Below are positions 1 to 6,670 of a stretch of 12,858 bases of DNA, one piece after another (position 1 is the stretch's first letter; each line of letters opens with the position of its first letter). This DNA is from Sulfurovum sp. (GTDB lineage: Bacteria > Campylobacterota > Campylobacteria > Campylobacterales > Sulfurovaceae), in contig JADGDL010000052.1 in assembly GCA_016744875.1 (NCBI GenBank), positions 1 to 12,858 of the forward strand. The letters are read 5' to 3'. The notes under the pieces are model-generated. The model was not told the origin of the DNA, did no database searches, and saw nothing but the letters and a program-made list of their open reading frames with translations. The position numbers were made by a program, and so were the translations under genes.

Positions 1-93
1 CATGTTATTGTCAAGTTTTTTAATGATGTCTTCTGCTTCATTTGTAAAGGATACACTGACTATCAGAAACAAAAATATAAATATCTTTTTCAC
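1..93 (-). CDS. Exported protein, N-terminal fragment (possible LolA-like lipoprotein-sorting protein)
   Basis: Only the first 31 codons lie in the window and the gene runs off the left edge. The start is GTG at 93-91, chosen because a strong TAAGGAG ribosome binding site sits at 106-100 with a 6-base spacer. The peptide opens with two lysines and a hydrophobic stretch (IFIFLFLIVSVSF), which is a signal peptide. It is followed by an acidic/amphipathic segment (NEAEDIIKKLDNNM). A short signal peptide followed directly by a helix of this pattern is common at the start of outer-membrane lipoprotein-sorting (LolA-like) proteins in Campylobacterota. That family call is inference from very little sequence. 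The gene is divergent from the DUF4403 gene, so the two share the intergenic region 94-247. Confidence 0.55.
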   Translation of the reverse strand, partial: MKKIFIFLFLIVSVSFTNEAEDIIKKLDNNM

Positions 94-202
94 TTCTTAC
101 TCCTTATATCCCATTATATGATTTCATTTCAAAAAATACACTAAACTTTAATAATTTTTATAGTTAAAGATTTGAAAGATTTAAATTTATATAAAATTAT
201 AG

Positions 203-208
203 TATACT
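203..208 (+). promoter_or_regulatory. Putative -10 box for the DUF4403 gene
   Basis: TATACT at 203-208 lies in a very AT-rich stretch and would give a start point near 215, leaving a leader of about 33 bases before the TTG start. No convincing -35 hexamer is visible, which is usual for vegetative promoters in this phylum. Of the rest of region 94-247, only the ribosome binding sites of the two flanking genes are recognisable. Confidence 0.4.
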
Positions 209-247
209 AATTTACGTTTTTTATTCTCAAAGGGAAAGGAGAATGAC

Positions 248-1774
248 TTGTCTAAAAATATATCTATGCTTACTGTCACTCCTTTACTCTCTTTGTTTCT
301 ATTTCTTACTCTTTTTTTTCCAAGCTTTGTCATCGCCAGTCATCCACCCCAATCAACTTCAACCATCACCCTACCTATACAGTTAGACCTCGAGGTGTTA
401 GAAAATTACTTAAATGAAGTGCTTCCTAAAGATCTGGCTGATATTAACGAACAAAACATTGTTTGTGTTAAACCACAATACTTTAAAACAACAGGTGTCC
501 CAAAGTGTCGTAGGGATGGCTTTAAAATAAAATGTAAAAAAAATTCGCTAAAAATTAGAACCGTGCCTAAAATAAAATGTGATGTAAAAGGTTGGGTAAA
601 ACGAAACGGTAAAATATCAATCACTGGTCAGGGTAAAATACTAAAATTTGCAGTCCCGGTCAAAGCACAAGTCAGTGCAAATGCCAAAATAAGTGAAACG
701 GCAAAAGCGACAGCAGTGATCCATATTGATGTAAAACCGCACATCAACAAAGATTGGGAAATTTCTGTAGATATGGCACCTGATATCAAATGGTCAAAAA
801 GCCCAACTATAAAATTATTGGAAGTCGTAAAAATAACCCTTCAAAGCAAAGTAGAACCAAAACTTAAAAAAAAGATGGAGGCCTTTGTCAAAAAAGTACC
901 ACAACATCTTGCTGATCTAAAGATCAAAGAGAAAGTGCATACAGTGTGGAAAGATTTACAAGAACCTATTAAACTGGATGATAAAACAGACATCTATCTT
1001 TTGTTTAAACCAAAAGAAGTCTCTTATTCCGGGTTGAATATCACTAATAACATGCTTCAAACTACTATCAGTGCAGAGGGGAAAACCCATATAGTTCTTG
1101 GTAACCCTACTTCTGTAGACTGCGAAAAATCCAAACTCTGCACATTGGGAACTATTCCTAACCAAAAAGGTAAGTTTAACTTTCATCTTCCTGTTTCAAT
1201 TAGTTATCAAGAGCTACTATCTATATCAAAAGAAAACTATTTAAAAGACTACTCCATTGATTTCATAGAAAGTGCACTGCCGGGGGTATTAAAAATATCG
1301 GACCCAAAGATAGAAAAAAGCACTTCAGGTACATTAAGCATCTCAGCGCATATTAATTATGACAATCGTTCTGCATGGCTAAAAGCGATCGATATATTTA
1401 ACTGGTTCGATGTTGACGGAGATATCACTTTCAAAGGTACACCACGCATTGACAAGAAAAGCAGATGTCTGGTGCTTGAAAAGCTTGTCTATGATTCAAC
1501 CACAAATAGTGATCTTTTTGACCTCTTGGTCGATGCAGCAGAATTGGAGCCTCTAAGCTCTTATTTTGCAACGCTTATGAAGTTTGAATTTGGTAAGAAG
1601 ATAGATGATGCTGTCATCCAAGCAAATCAAGCGCTTAGCTCATACTCAAAAGATGATCTTACTGTATCAGCATCTTTACATATGGCTTCCATTGATAACC
1701 TTGTAGTGAATGATGAGAAGATCACCATTAGCACAAAACTCTCTGGTATTGTAAATGCCAATATAGGACTATAG
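248..1774 (+). CDS. Secreted DUF4403-family protein
   Basis: This 508-residue protein has a signal peptide (hydrophobic residues about 8-28, likely cleavage after A30 in the sequence VIA-SHPP), so it is exported. The mature part begins with alternating beta-type sequence (STITLPIQLDLEVLENYLNE) and ends with another beta-rich block; this pattern and the length of about 500 residues match the DUF4403 family, whose function is unknown. Cysteines at 73, 87, 96 and 111, plus two close together near residues 292-298, could form disulfides in the periplasm. The start is TTG at 248, 6 bases after a GGAG at 238-241. The next in-frame ATG at 266 has no ribosome binding site. An ATG at 243 belongs to another frame that also looks like a signal peptide (see findings). 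The gene appears monocistronic and converges on the small gene at 1783-2046. Confidence 0.78.
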   Translation: MSKNISMLTVTPLLSLFLFLTLFFPSFVIASHPPQSTSTITLPIQLDLEVLENYLNEVLPKDLADINEQNIVCVKPQYFKTTGVPKCRRDGFKIKCKKNSLKIRTVPKIKCDVKGWVKRNGKISITGQGKILKFAVPVKAQVSANAKISETAKATAVIHIDVKPHINKDWEISVDMAPDIKWSKSPTIKLLEVVKITLQSKVEPKLKKKMEAFVKKVPQHLADLKIKEKVHTVWKDLQEPIKLDDKTDIYLLFKPKEVSYSGLNITNNMLQTTISAEGKTHIVLGNPTSVDCEKSKLCTLGTIPNQKGKFNFHLPVSISYQELLSISKENYLKDYSIDFIESALPGVLKISDPKIEKSTSGTLSISAHINYDNRSAWLKAIDIFNWFDVDGDITFKGTPRIDKKSRCLVLEKLVYDSTTNSDLFDLLVDAAELEPLSSYFATLMKFEFGKKIDDAVIQANQALSSYSKDDLTVSASLHMASIDNLVVNDEKITISTKLSGIVNANIGL

Positions 1775-1782
1775 TTTTATCT

Positions 1783-2046
1783 CTATCCTTGTGTCCAACG
1801 CTTCATTAATTCCACACCCATATCAAAAGGGACATCTCCATTAAGAGTCAGTTGTTCAACTTCTTTTTCCAATTCTAAAGTACTCATATGTTGATATACA
1901 GTACTGACACTTATAAATTCTGTTGTCTTAGATTGTATACCCATACTTGTTACATTTGTTCTAGTATTCGTAGCATATGACATCGTAGCTGTGACACATA
2001 GTAGTGTCATTAATTTTCCCAATATTCTTTGTTCTGTTATTTGCAT
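1783..2046 (-). CDS. Small secreted protein of unknown function (87 aa)
   Basis: I do not recognise a named family. The ATG at 2046 is preceded by AGAGGAAAAGAT, a good ribosome binding site. The N-terminus is a plausible signal peptide (basic/polar residues 1-11, hydrophobic LMTLLCVTATMSYA, probable cleavage after A25). The mature part is about 60 residues: a Thr/Ser-rich linker, then an amphipathic helix (STLELEKEVEQL), a short turn and a second helix ending in FDMGVELMKRWTQG. The pattern 'hydrophobic-polar helix, G-D/N-V/L-P-F, MG-x-E-L-M-K-R-W' looks like a compact conserved domain, but this rests on pattern alone. Its 3' end lies 8 bases from the end of the convergent DUF4403 gene, with no terminator between. 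It is separated from the psr-type operon by 181 bases. Confidence 0.65.
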   Translation of the reverse strand: MQITEQRILGKLMTLLCVTATMSYATNTRTNVTSMGIQSKTTEFISVSTVYQHMSTLELEKEVEQLTLNGDVPFDMGVELMKRWTQG

Positions 2047-2057
2047 ATCTTTTCCTC

Positions 2058-2075
2058 TTGCGATTATTTTGCGAT
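2058..2075 (-). repeat. Two TTGCGAT direct repeats one helical turn apart, upstream of the 87-aa gene
   Basis: TTGCGAT occurs at 2058-2064 and again at 2069-2075 on the plus strand, an 11-base period. Read on the minus strand these are ATCGCAA copies that sit just upstream of the ribosome binding site of the 87-residue gene and overlap a possible -10 box (TATTAT, 2079-2074). Same-face spacing is what a tandem regulator site would show, but two short copies can arise by chance. Confidence 0.3.
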
Positions 2076-2180
2076 AATATCAGAAAAACATTTAAAGTAG
2101 ATTAAATCTATCGATATTATGATATTTTTTAAAAAATTCTATCAAATAAATTTAGGGATATGCTCATTAGGTAAGTTTTT

Positions 2181-2214
2181 GACAAAACAAGGTGAGGAAG
2201 ATCCCTGTTTTGTC
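2181..2214 (-). terminator. Hairpin at the end of the psr-type operon, putative terminator
   Basis: GACAAAACA at 2181-2189 pairs perfectly with TGTTTTGTC at 2206-2214; two or three further G-C pairs can form across a bulge, leaving a loop of about 10-12 bases. The hairpin begins 13 bases after the stop codon of the membrane-subunit gene, the right place for a transcript end or a 3'-protecting structure. In the minus-strand reading the stem is followed by AAAAACTT instead of a U run, so it is not a textbook intrinsic terminator. The remainder of 2047-2227 shows no gene. Confidence 0.45.
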
Positions 2215-2227
2215 ATGAGGTTTATTT

Positions 2228-3421
2228 TTATTGATGTTCGCCTGTTTTATGATCTAGATCAAACAACTTATCAGCAGCATAATAGAACATAAAAGCCAAA
2301 CCTAGCGCTCCTATCGAGATCATCCATTCAACTGCAGTTGGGGTATACTCAACCAGACCAGGTTTAGCAACATATTCATGTATTTTAAGTTTTAACATAG
2401 GTGCCAACTGTGTGTCATGTACAAGGTCATAACGCATCCAAAAAATACCTATCATACCTGTTATAGAAGCATAGACCATCGTTTTGATAGCACGGCCTTT
2501 ACTATATACAATGATCACAAAAGGAATTAACATTCCCAAAAGTACTTCACCGATCAAAAAGTTTTTAGAGGTAAACATATGTATAGCTATATCCGCACGT
2601 TCCGGCATACCACCATAGATATGCGTTAAAGCACGCCAAATTTCGAAAAACATTAGAATAGCCAAAAGTAAACCTAGAACCTGAGCCAAAGTTATCATAA
2701 ACTTTTCAACTTCAGGTGGAAACTTCATTTTATAACGCCATCCATACATTAAGAACAACAGATATGATCCGGTTACCATCGCTGACAAGATAAAGTAAAG
2801 TGGATAAAAGACACCATTCGCAACAGGACGTGCCACTAGAAATCCAAATACCGCACCCAAGTTCGAGTGTGCTGCAAGTCCAACTACCAGTCCTGCTAGT
2901 CCAAATATCTTAGAGTACTTATGTGTATTATTATTAAGGAAGAAAAACTCTAACATAATAAAAAAGAGGTAAAGCCCATATAGCGTTCCCATCCACCAAA
3001 TAGCAGAGGTTAACCCAGGCGTCAAGATATTGTAAATAACCATACGAACAGGGTGTCCTATCTCAAAAGCAATGACAGCAAATCCTGTCATTATCATAAT
3101 GATAGCCCCGACGATAGCACGTTTCCCTATAATTTGGAAATCTTTAATATTAAAGACATGTCCTAATGATGACATAATACAGAGTCCTGTACTGGAGACA
3201 ACAAAAAAGACATACATAGCAATGAGTAATCCCCAGGCATGACTTCTAGTCACTCCGTATACATGATGGCCATGAAGCAAATAAACTCCAATACCATAAA
3301 ACATCGCTGTTACTAACGCGATGGAAAATAAAAACATAAAAATGTTTAGTGGCGTGAATTCAAAACTGAAAAATGATTTCACTGTATGTTTGTTGTAAGG
3401 TAATATTTTACTTAAATTCAT
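2228..3421 (-). CDS. psrC: NrfD-family membrane subunit of a polysulfide/thiosulfate reductase-type complex (PsrC-like)
   Basis: This 397-residue integral membrane protein has about ten predicted membrane segments (roughly residues 24-50, 62-86, 98-121, 138-162, 171-196, 202-227, 240-262, 286-306, 311-329 and 364-383). The family signature is strongest at 184-199 (HSNLGAVFGFLVARP), followed by PLYFILSAMVTG; NrfD/PsrC proteins carry this type of sequence near the quinone site. In known complexes this subunit anchors the periplasmic catalytic and iron-sulfur subunits and exchanges electrons with the menaquinone pool. Ten segments exceeds the eight of the Thermus PsrC structure, so a longer NrfD subfamily is likely. 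The start follows TAAGGAG with a 7-base spacer, and the TAA of that motif is the stop codon of the preceding gene, so translation is probably coupled. It is the last gene of the operon. Confidence 0.88.
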   Translation of the reverse strand: MNLSKILPYNKHTVKSFFSFEFTPLNIFMFLFSIALVTAMFYGIGVYLLHGHHVYGVTRSHAWGLLIAMYVFFVVSSTGLCIMSSLGHVFNIKDFQIIGKRAIVGAIIMIMTGFAVIAFEIGHPVRMVIYNILTPGLTSAIWWMGTLYGLYLFFIMLEFFFLNNNTHKYSKIFGLAGLVVGLAAHSNLGAVFGFLVARPVANGVFYPLYFILSAMVTGSYLLFLMYGWRYKMKFPPEVEKFMITLAQVLGLLLAILMFFEIWRALTHIYGGMPERADIAIHMFTSKNFLIGEVLLGMLIPFVIIVYSKGRAIKTMVYASITGMIGIFWMRYDLVHDTQLAPMLKLKIHEYVAKPGLVEYTPTAVEWMISIGALGLAFMFYYAADKLFDLDHKTGEHQ

Positions 3422-3431
3422 TTCAGGCTCC

Positions 3432-3995
3432 TTATGTTAGATAATAAAGTTTTGGTTTTGTACCAAGATGCGTTTTTAAGGTATAGTGTTCTCTGGCTTT
3501 TAAAACCTGTGAGATTTCACTTTCCGGGTCATCAAGATCTCCAAAAATACGAACTTTTGTTGGACAAGTTGCCTGGCATGCAGTCGTAGTCTCTCCATTG
3601 ATCAGACGTGTATCTGAACAGAAATTACATTTATCTACAGTTAATGTTCTATCATCTATATATCGTGCATCATAAGGACAGGCCTGCATACAGTATGTAC
3701 ATAAAATACACTGCTCAGGATTTACCCTAACCACACCATTGTCATCATAAAATGTAGCATTGGTAGGACATACTTCCTGACATGGAGCATTATCACATTG
3801 TTGACACTGACTTGGTTCAAAACTGGTAGAACCTATACTTAAATCAGGGAAAACACCTTCGATCTCTTTCACACCTACCCAGATACGATGACTATCCGCA
3901 CCGAGTAAAATACCATTCTCTTCTTTACAAGCACTCTCACATGCCTTACAGTTTATACAACTTTTGTAATCAAGAGCCATTCCATAGCGTGCCAT
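3432..3995 (-). CDS. psrB: Four-cluster [4Fe-4S] electron-transfer subunit (PsrB/PhsB-like)
   Basis: This 187-residue ferredoxin-like subunit passes electrons between the molybdoenzyme and the membrane subunit. Sixteen cysteines fall in four ferredoxin-type groups: 13/16/19/23 (CINCKACESAC), 64/67/72/76 (CQQCDNAPCQEVC), 96/99/102/106 (CILCTYCMQAC) and 123/126/140/144 (CNFC...CQATC). This is the full complement for four [4Fe-4S] clusters, as in DmsB, PsrB and NrfC. There is no signal peptide, so it presumably crosses the membrane already bound to the Tat-exported catalytic subunit, as known for this family. Its ATG overlaps the stop of the upstream gene by one base (TAATG), with a TAAGGAG site just before, which indicates tight translational coupling. 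The polysulfide assignment comes from the operon; the protein alone would fit several molybdoenzyme complexes. Confidence 0.92.
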   Translation of the reverse strand: MARYGMALDYKSCINCKACESACKEENGILLGADSHRIWVGVKEIEGVFPDLSIGSTSFEPSQCQQCDNAPCQEVCPTNATFYDDNGVVRVNPEQCILCTYCMQACPYDARYIDDRTLTVDKCNFCSDTRLINGETTTACQATCPTKVRIFGDLDDPESEISQVLKAREHYTLKTHLGTKPKLYYLT

Positions 3996-6448
3996 TACAC
4001 TCTCCTTATATCTACAATTGTTTCATGCATTGCTGCTGAACCAAATGTAGATTCATATTGATCTTCTATAATAAGATTATCATTTACTCCACGATGATGT
4101 GCCAAAGTCAATTCACTTGACTCAGCACCAAAGCCATGTACAAAGAACAGAACATTGGGTCCGATCTTTTCTGTAGGATATGCTTTTATCTGAATCTTTC
4201 CGATCTTACTTTCTACTTCAACTTCATCACCAAGTTCTATACCTTTTTCTTTTGCGATACGCTTATTGATCCACAAATAGTTCTCTGAAAGTAGATCTAT
4301 AAGTAAAGCATTATTGGCAGTTGCACTTTGTGTAAATTGACCATGTCGTCCTGTAATAAATTTAAATTTTCCTTCAGGAGTCGGTGTATATAGCTTATCA
4401 TCCCATGCAGGCATCGCAGGGACACCTTTTTTCTTTTCAAGATTAGAAAGTACACAGGCAACTTTGTTTGTAGCTGTCTTAAATTCTTTCTTCAATACAG
4501 TCATCTCTTTTGTATCTACACACGTATCATGATATGGTTCATTGATCAATTCACCTTCGATCATGGAGTAGCTTTTCTTATGTTCAGGATAATATTGATA
4601 TTCATTCACTGATACCTGTTTAAAGTATTTATCCATATTCGGGTAGAAAACACCTTTTTCTCTCAATGTCTTCCAAGCTTCTTCACCATAAACACTTGCA
4701 ACCATATGATGGTTAATGGTTTCTTGTGAATGGCGGAAGCCATTTGCCAAGTCATAACCACTTTCCTTATAGTATTCCAATACTTCTTCTTCATCCATAT
4801 CTTCAAGCTCTTCTTGTAGCATCTCATCATGTTTTCTGGAGATTTCAAAAAGAGGTTTCGAAAGTTTTTCGCCTAATCCTCGCATGATCTCAATGACTGG
4901 CTTCGTATCATATTTGGCGTCAACCACTTTTTTACGAAGTGCGATAGAAGGTTCTGAACCCCCAAATGTTTTTACAGGGTCTTCACGTTCAAGATATACG
5001 GATTCAGGTAAAACAACATCTGCCATCATCACTGTATCACTCGGCATCGTATCAATGACTACTACGAGATCCATCTTCTCAAGCATCTCTTTTGTTTTTG
5101 CTGTATTAGGAACAGAAAGCATTGGATTTTGTTTGTAAGCAAAAAATGCACGAACAGGATAAGGTGCTGTACCATCAATGATAGTATTACGCCAAGCGAC
5201 CCATGATCCATTACCTCCAACAACAGCTGCTTTATCTTTTTCTACACGTACTTCAGCATTGTCATAAATAGGAGAAACAGTTTTATGTTCACCAAGAGGA
5301 AGAGATTTTCCAAATACGATCCCACCTTTACTATCAATTCCTCCACCCATTGCAGAGAAAATAGCTTGCGCACGTCTTAATTGATAATCCTGAAGACTCC
5401 ATGCCGTTCGTCTACCTTGATAATAAATAGCTCTTGGTGCATGAGCCATAAAGTCACGAGATACATTACGTATCTCTTCTGCTTTGATACCAGTGATCTT
5501 TTCTGCCCATTCAGGCGTATAGTTGTTACTAATAATATGTTCTTTATATGTCTCAAAATCACTCATATTATCTTTAGCAAATGTTTTATTATAACTCTCA
5601 TCAGTAAGTGCCACATACGTAAGTGCAAGAACAAATGCAAGATCAGTCCCTACTTCAATAGGAAGCCATGTATCAGCATGTGACGCGGTATTGGTAAAAC
5701 GAGGATCAACAACGACAAGCTTTGCTCCTCTACCTTTCGTTCTTTTAAACATGTCCATAGTATCAGGTGTTACGATCGCTTCAGCACGATTGGCTCCAGC
5801 CATAATAACATATTCTGCATTTTCAAGATCTGCCTGACCATAACCACCAAGAGTAAGTGTATACCCACCCATCGTTGTCGCCAAACAAATACTAGCGTGA
5901 TTAACAAAGTTTGCAGTACCTATCTTCTCTTTCATAAAAGAAGCATACGTATGTTCTGCCATCCCCTCACCTGCACAAGCACCGATTGTTGAACGATTAT
6001 CTTTTTCTTCGTCAAGTATCGTAACCATCTTGTCTTTGATGTGTTCATACGCTTCATCCCAAGTAACACGCTTGAATTTACCTTCTCCTCTCTCACCAAC
6101 ACGTATCAGAGGAAATTTCAAGCGATCTGGATCGCTAAGTGCCTGTATCCCGGCATTACCTCTTGCACATAACATATTTCTAGATTTTGGGAAAAGAGGA
6201 TTGGGGTTGAGTTTTGTTAAGATACCATCTTCAACACGTGCGATGGCTGCACATTTATTAACACACATTTCACAGAGTGTCGGAATTTCTTCTAACTTAT
6301 CACTCCATTGTGTTTTATTTAAACCATAGTCGGCTATATCAGCCTTTTCTTTTGTTTCAATGAGTGCTGCTGCAGCTCCAGATACACCTACTATAGTTAA
6401 AGCCGCAGATCCCTGAAGAAAACGGCGTCTCGATATTTCAGTTTTCAT
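3995..6448 (-). CDS. psrA: Tat-exported molybdopterin oxidoreductase (PsrA/PhsA-type catalytic subunit)
   Basis: This is the catalytic subunit of a DMSO-reductase-family complex, with 817 residues from the chosen start. A twin-arginine signal (SRRRFLQG, residues 6-13, then a hydrophobic Ala/Val-rich stretch) sends the folded, cofactor-loaded protein to the periplasm. Cysteines 59, 62, 66 and 94 (CEMCVNKC...CARG) bind a [4Fe-4S] cluster. C188 in NHASICLATTMGG is the probable Mo ligand. The C-terminal domain contains the usual pterin-binding fold (near GQFTQSATANN). I start at 6448, not at the in-frame ATG at 6454, because AAGGA is 5 bases before 6448 but abuts 6454. The paired PsrB- and PsrC-type genes indicate respiratory reduction of polysulfide/sulfur or thiosulfate with menaquinol. 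Arsenate or tetrathionate reductase, or an enzyme running in the oxidative direction, cannot be excluded from sequence alone. No maturation chaperone gene is adjacent. Confidence 0.85.
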   Translation of the reverse strand: MKTEISRRRFLQGSAALTIVGVSGAAAALIETKEKADIADYGLNKTQWSDKLEEIPTLCEMCVNKCAAIARVEDGILTKLNPNPLFPKSRNMLCARGNAGIQALSDPDRLKFPLIRVGERGEGKFKRVTWDEAYEHIKDKMVTILDEEKDNRSTIGACAGEGMAEHTYASFMKEKIGTANFVNHASICLATTMGGYTLTLGGYGQADLENAEYVIMAGANRAEAIVTPDTMDMFKRTKGRGAKLVVVDPRFTNTASHADTWLPIEVGTDLAFVLALTYVALTDESYNKTFAKDNMSDFETYKEHIISNNYTPEWAEKITGIKAEEIRNVSRDFMAHAPRAIYYQGRRTAWSLQDYQLRRAQAIFSAMGGGIDSKGGIVFGKSLPLGEHKTVSPIYDNAEVRVEKDKAAVVGGNGSWVAWRNTIIDGTAPYPVRAFFAYKQNPMLSVPNTAKTKEMLEKMDLVVVIDTMPSDTVMMADVVLPESVYLEREDPVKTFGGSEPSIALRKKVVDAKYDTKPVIEIMRGLGEKLSKPLFEISRKHDEMLQEELEDMDEEEVLEYYKESGYDLANGFRHSQETINHHMVASVYGEEAWKTLREKGVFYPNMDKYFKQVSVNEYQYYPEHKKSYSMIEGELINEPYHDTCVDTKEMTVLKKEFKTATNKVACVLSNLEKKKGVPAMPAWDDKLYTPTPEGKFKFITGRHGQFTQSATANNALLIDLLSENYLWINKRIAKEKGIELGDEVEVESKIGKIQIKAYPTEKIGPNVLFFVHGFGAESSELTLAHHRGVNDNLIIEDQYESTFGSAAMHETIVDIRRV

Positions 6449-6506
6449 AAACATCCTTTATAATCTAATAAGCTTTAATCCCTTTGAATTATTTCTTATT
6501 ATAAAA

Positions 6507-6512
6507 ATTATA
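6507..6512 (-). promoter_or_regulatory. Putative -10 box of the psr-type operon
   Basis: Read on the minus strand, 6512-6507 is a perfect TATAAT, predicting a start point near 6501 and a leader of about 52 bases before the catalytic-subunit ATG. A second TATAAT at 6503-6498 overlaps the same dyad (ATTATAA-AAA-TTATAAT, 6498-6514) and could serve instead. No -35 hexamer is visible, as expected for an activator-dependent promoter. Confidence 0.45.
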
Positions 6513-6535
6513 ATCTAAGTTATATTTATAATAAC

Positions 6536-6549
6536 TGAATAAGCATTCA
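6536..6549 (-). promoter_or_regulatory. Crp/Fnr-geometry palindrome upstream of the psr-type operon
   Basis: TGAAT-AAGC-ATTCA is a perfect 5+4+5 dyad, the half-site length and spacing of Crp/Fnr-family sites (the Fnr consensus is TTGAT-N4-ATCAA). Its centre at 6542.5 lies about 41-42 bases upstream of the start point predicted from the TATAAT at 6512-6507, the classic class II activator position. The half-site sequence differs from classical Fnr, so the cognate regulator is unknown. Confidence 0.4.
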
Positions 6550-6593
6550 ATTTATTAAAAAAAATATATATTTGTACTGTATTTTTTATTATT

Positions 6594-6653
6594 ATCATTT
6601 TTATTACTTATATCTTACTTTTTATCATTTTAATTACTTATGTTTTGCTTTTT
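6594..6653. repeat. Two tandem 30-bp repeats between the exchanger gene and the psr-type operon
   Basis: Units 6594-6623 and 6624-6653 are adjacent and differ at four of 30 positions. Each begins ATCATTTT, contains ATTACTTAT and ends CTTTTT. The pair is 3' of the exchanger gene and about 95-150 bases upstream of the predicted psr start point. The period is close to three helical turns. It may be a regulator-binding array, a minisatellite, or T-rich 3' sequence of the exchanger transcript. Confidence 0.6.
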
Positions 6654-6670
6654 ATGCTTCATTTAAAGTC

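Noticed and set aside
4884..5138. 84-codon plus-strand open frame inside the catalytic subunit gene
   Set aside because: Antisense shadow; no ribosome site or domain.
6449..6454. Upstream ATG for the molybdoenzyme (two extra residues)
   Set aside because: AAGG directly abuts this ATG, whereas the ATG at 6448 has proper 5-base spacing and gives a standard Tat leader.
6498..6514. ATTATAA-AAA-TTATAAT dyad as a separate operator
   Set aside because: Low-complexity A/T dyad that is better explained by two overlapping -10-like boxes.
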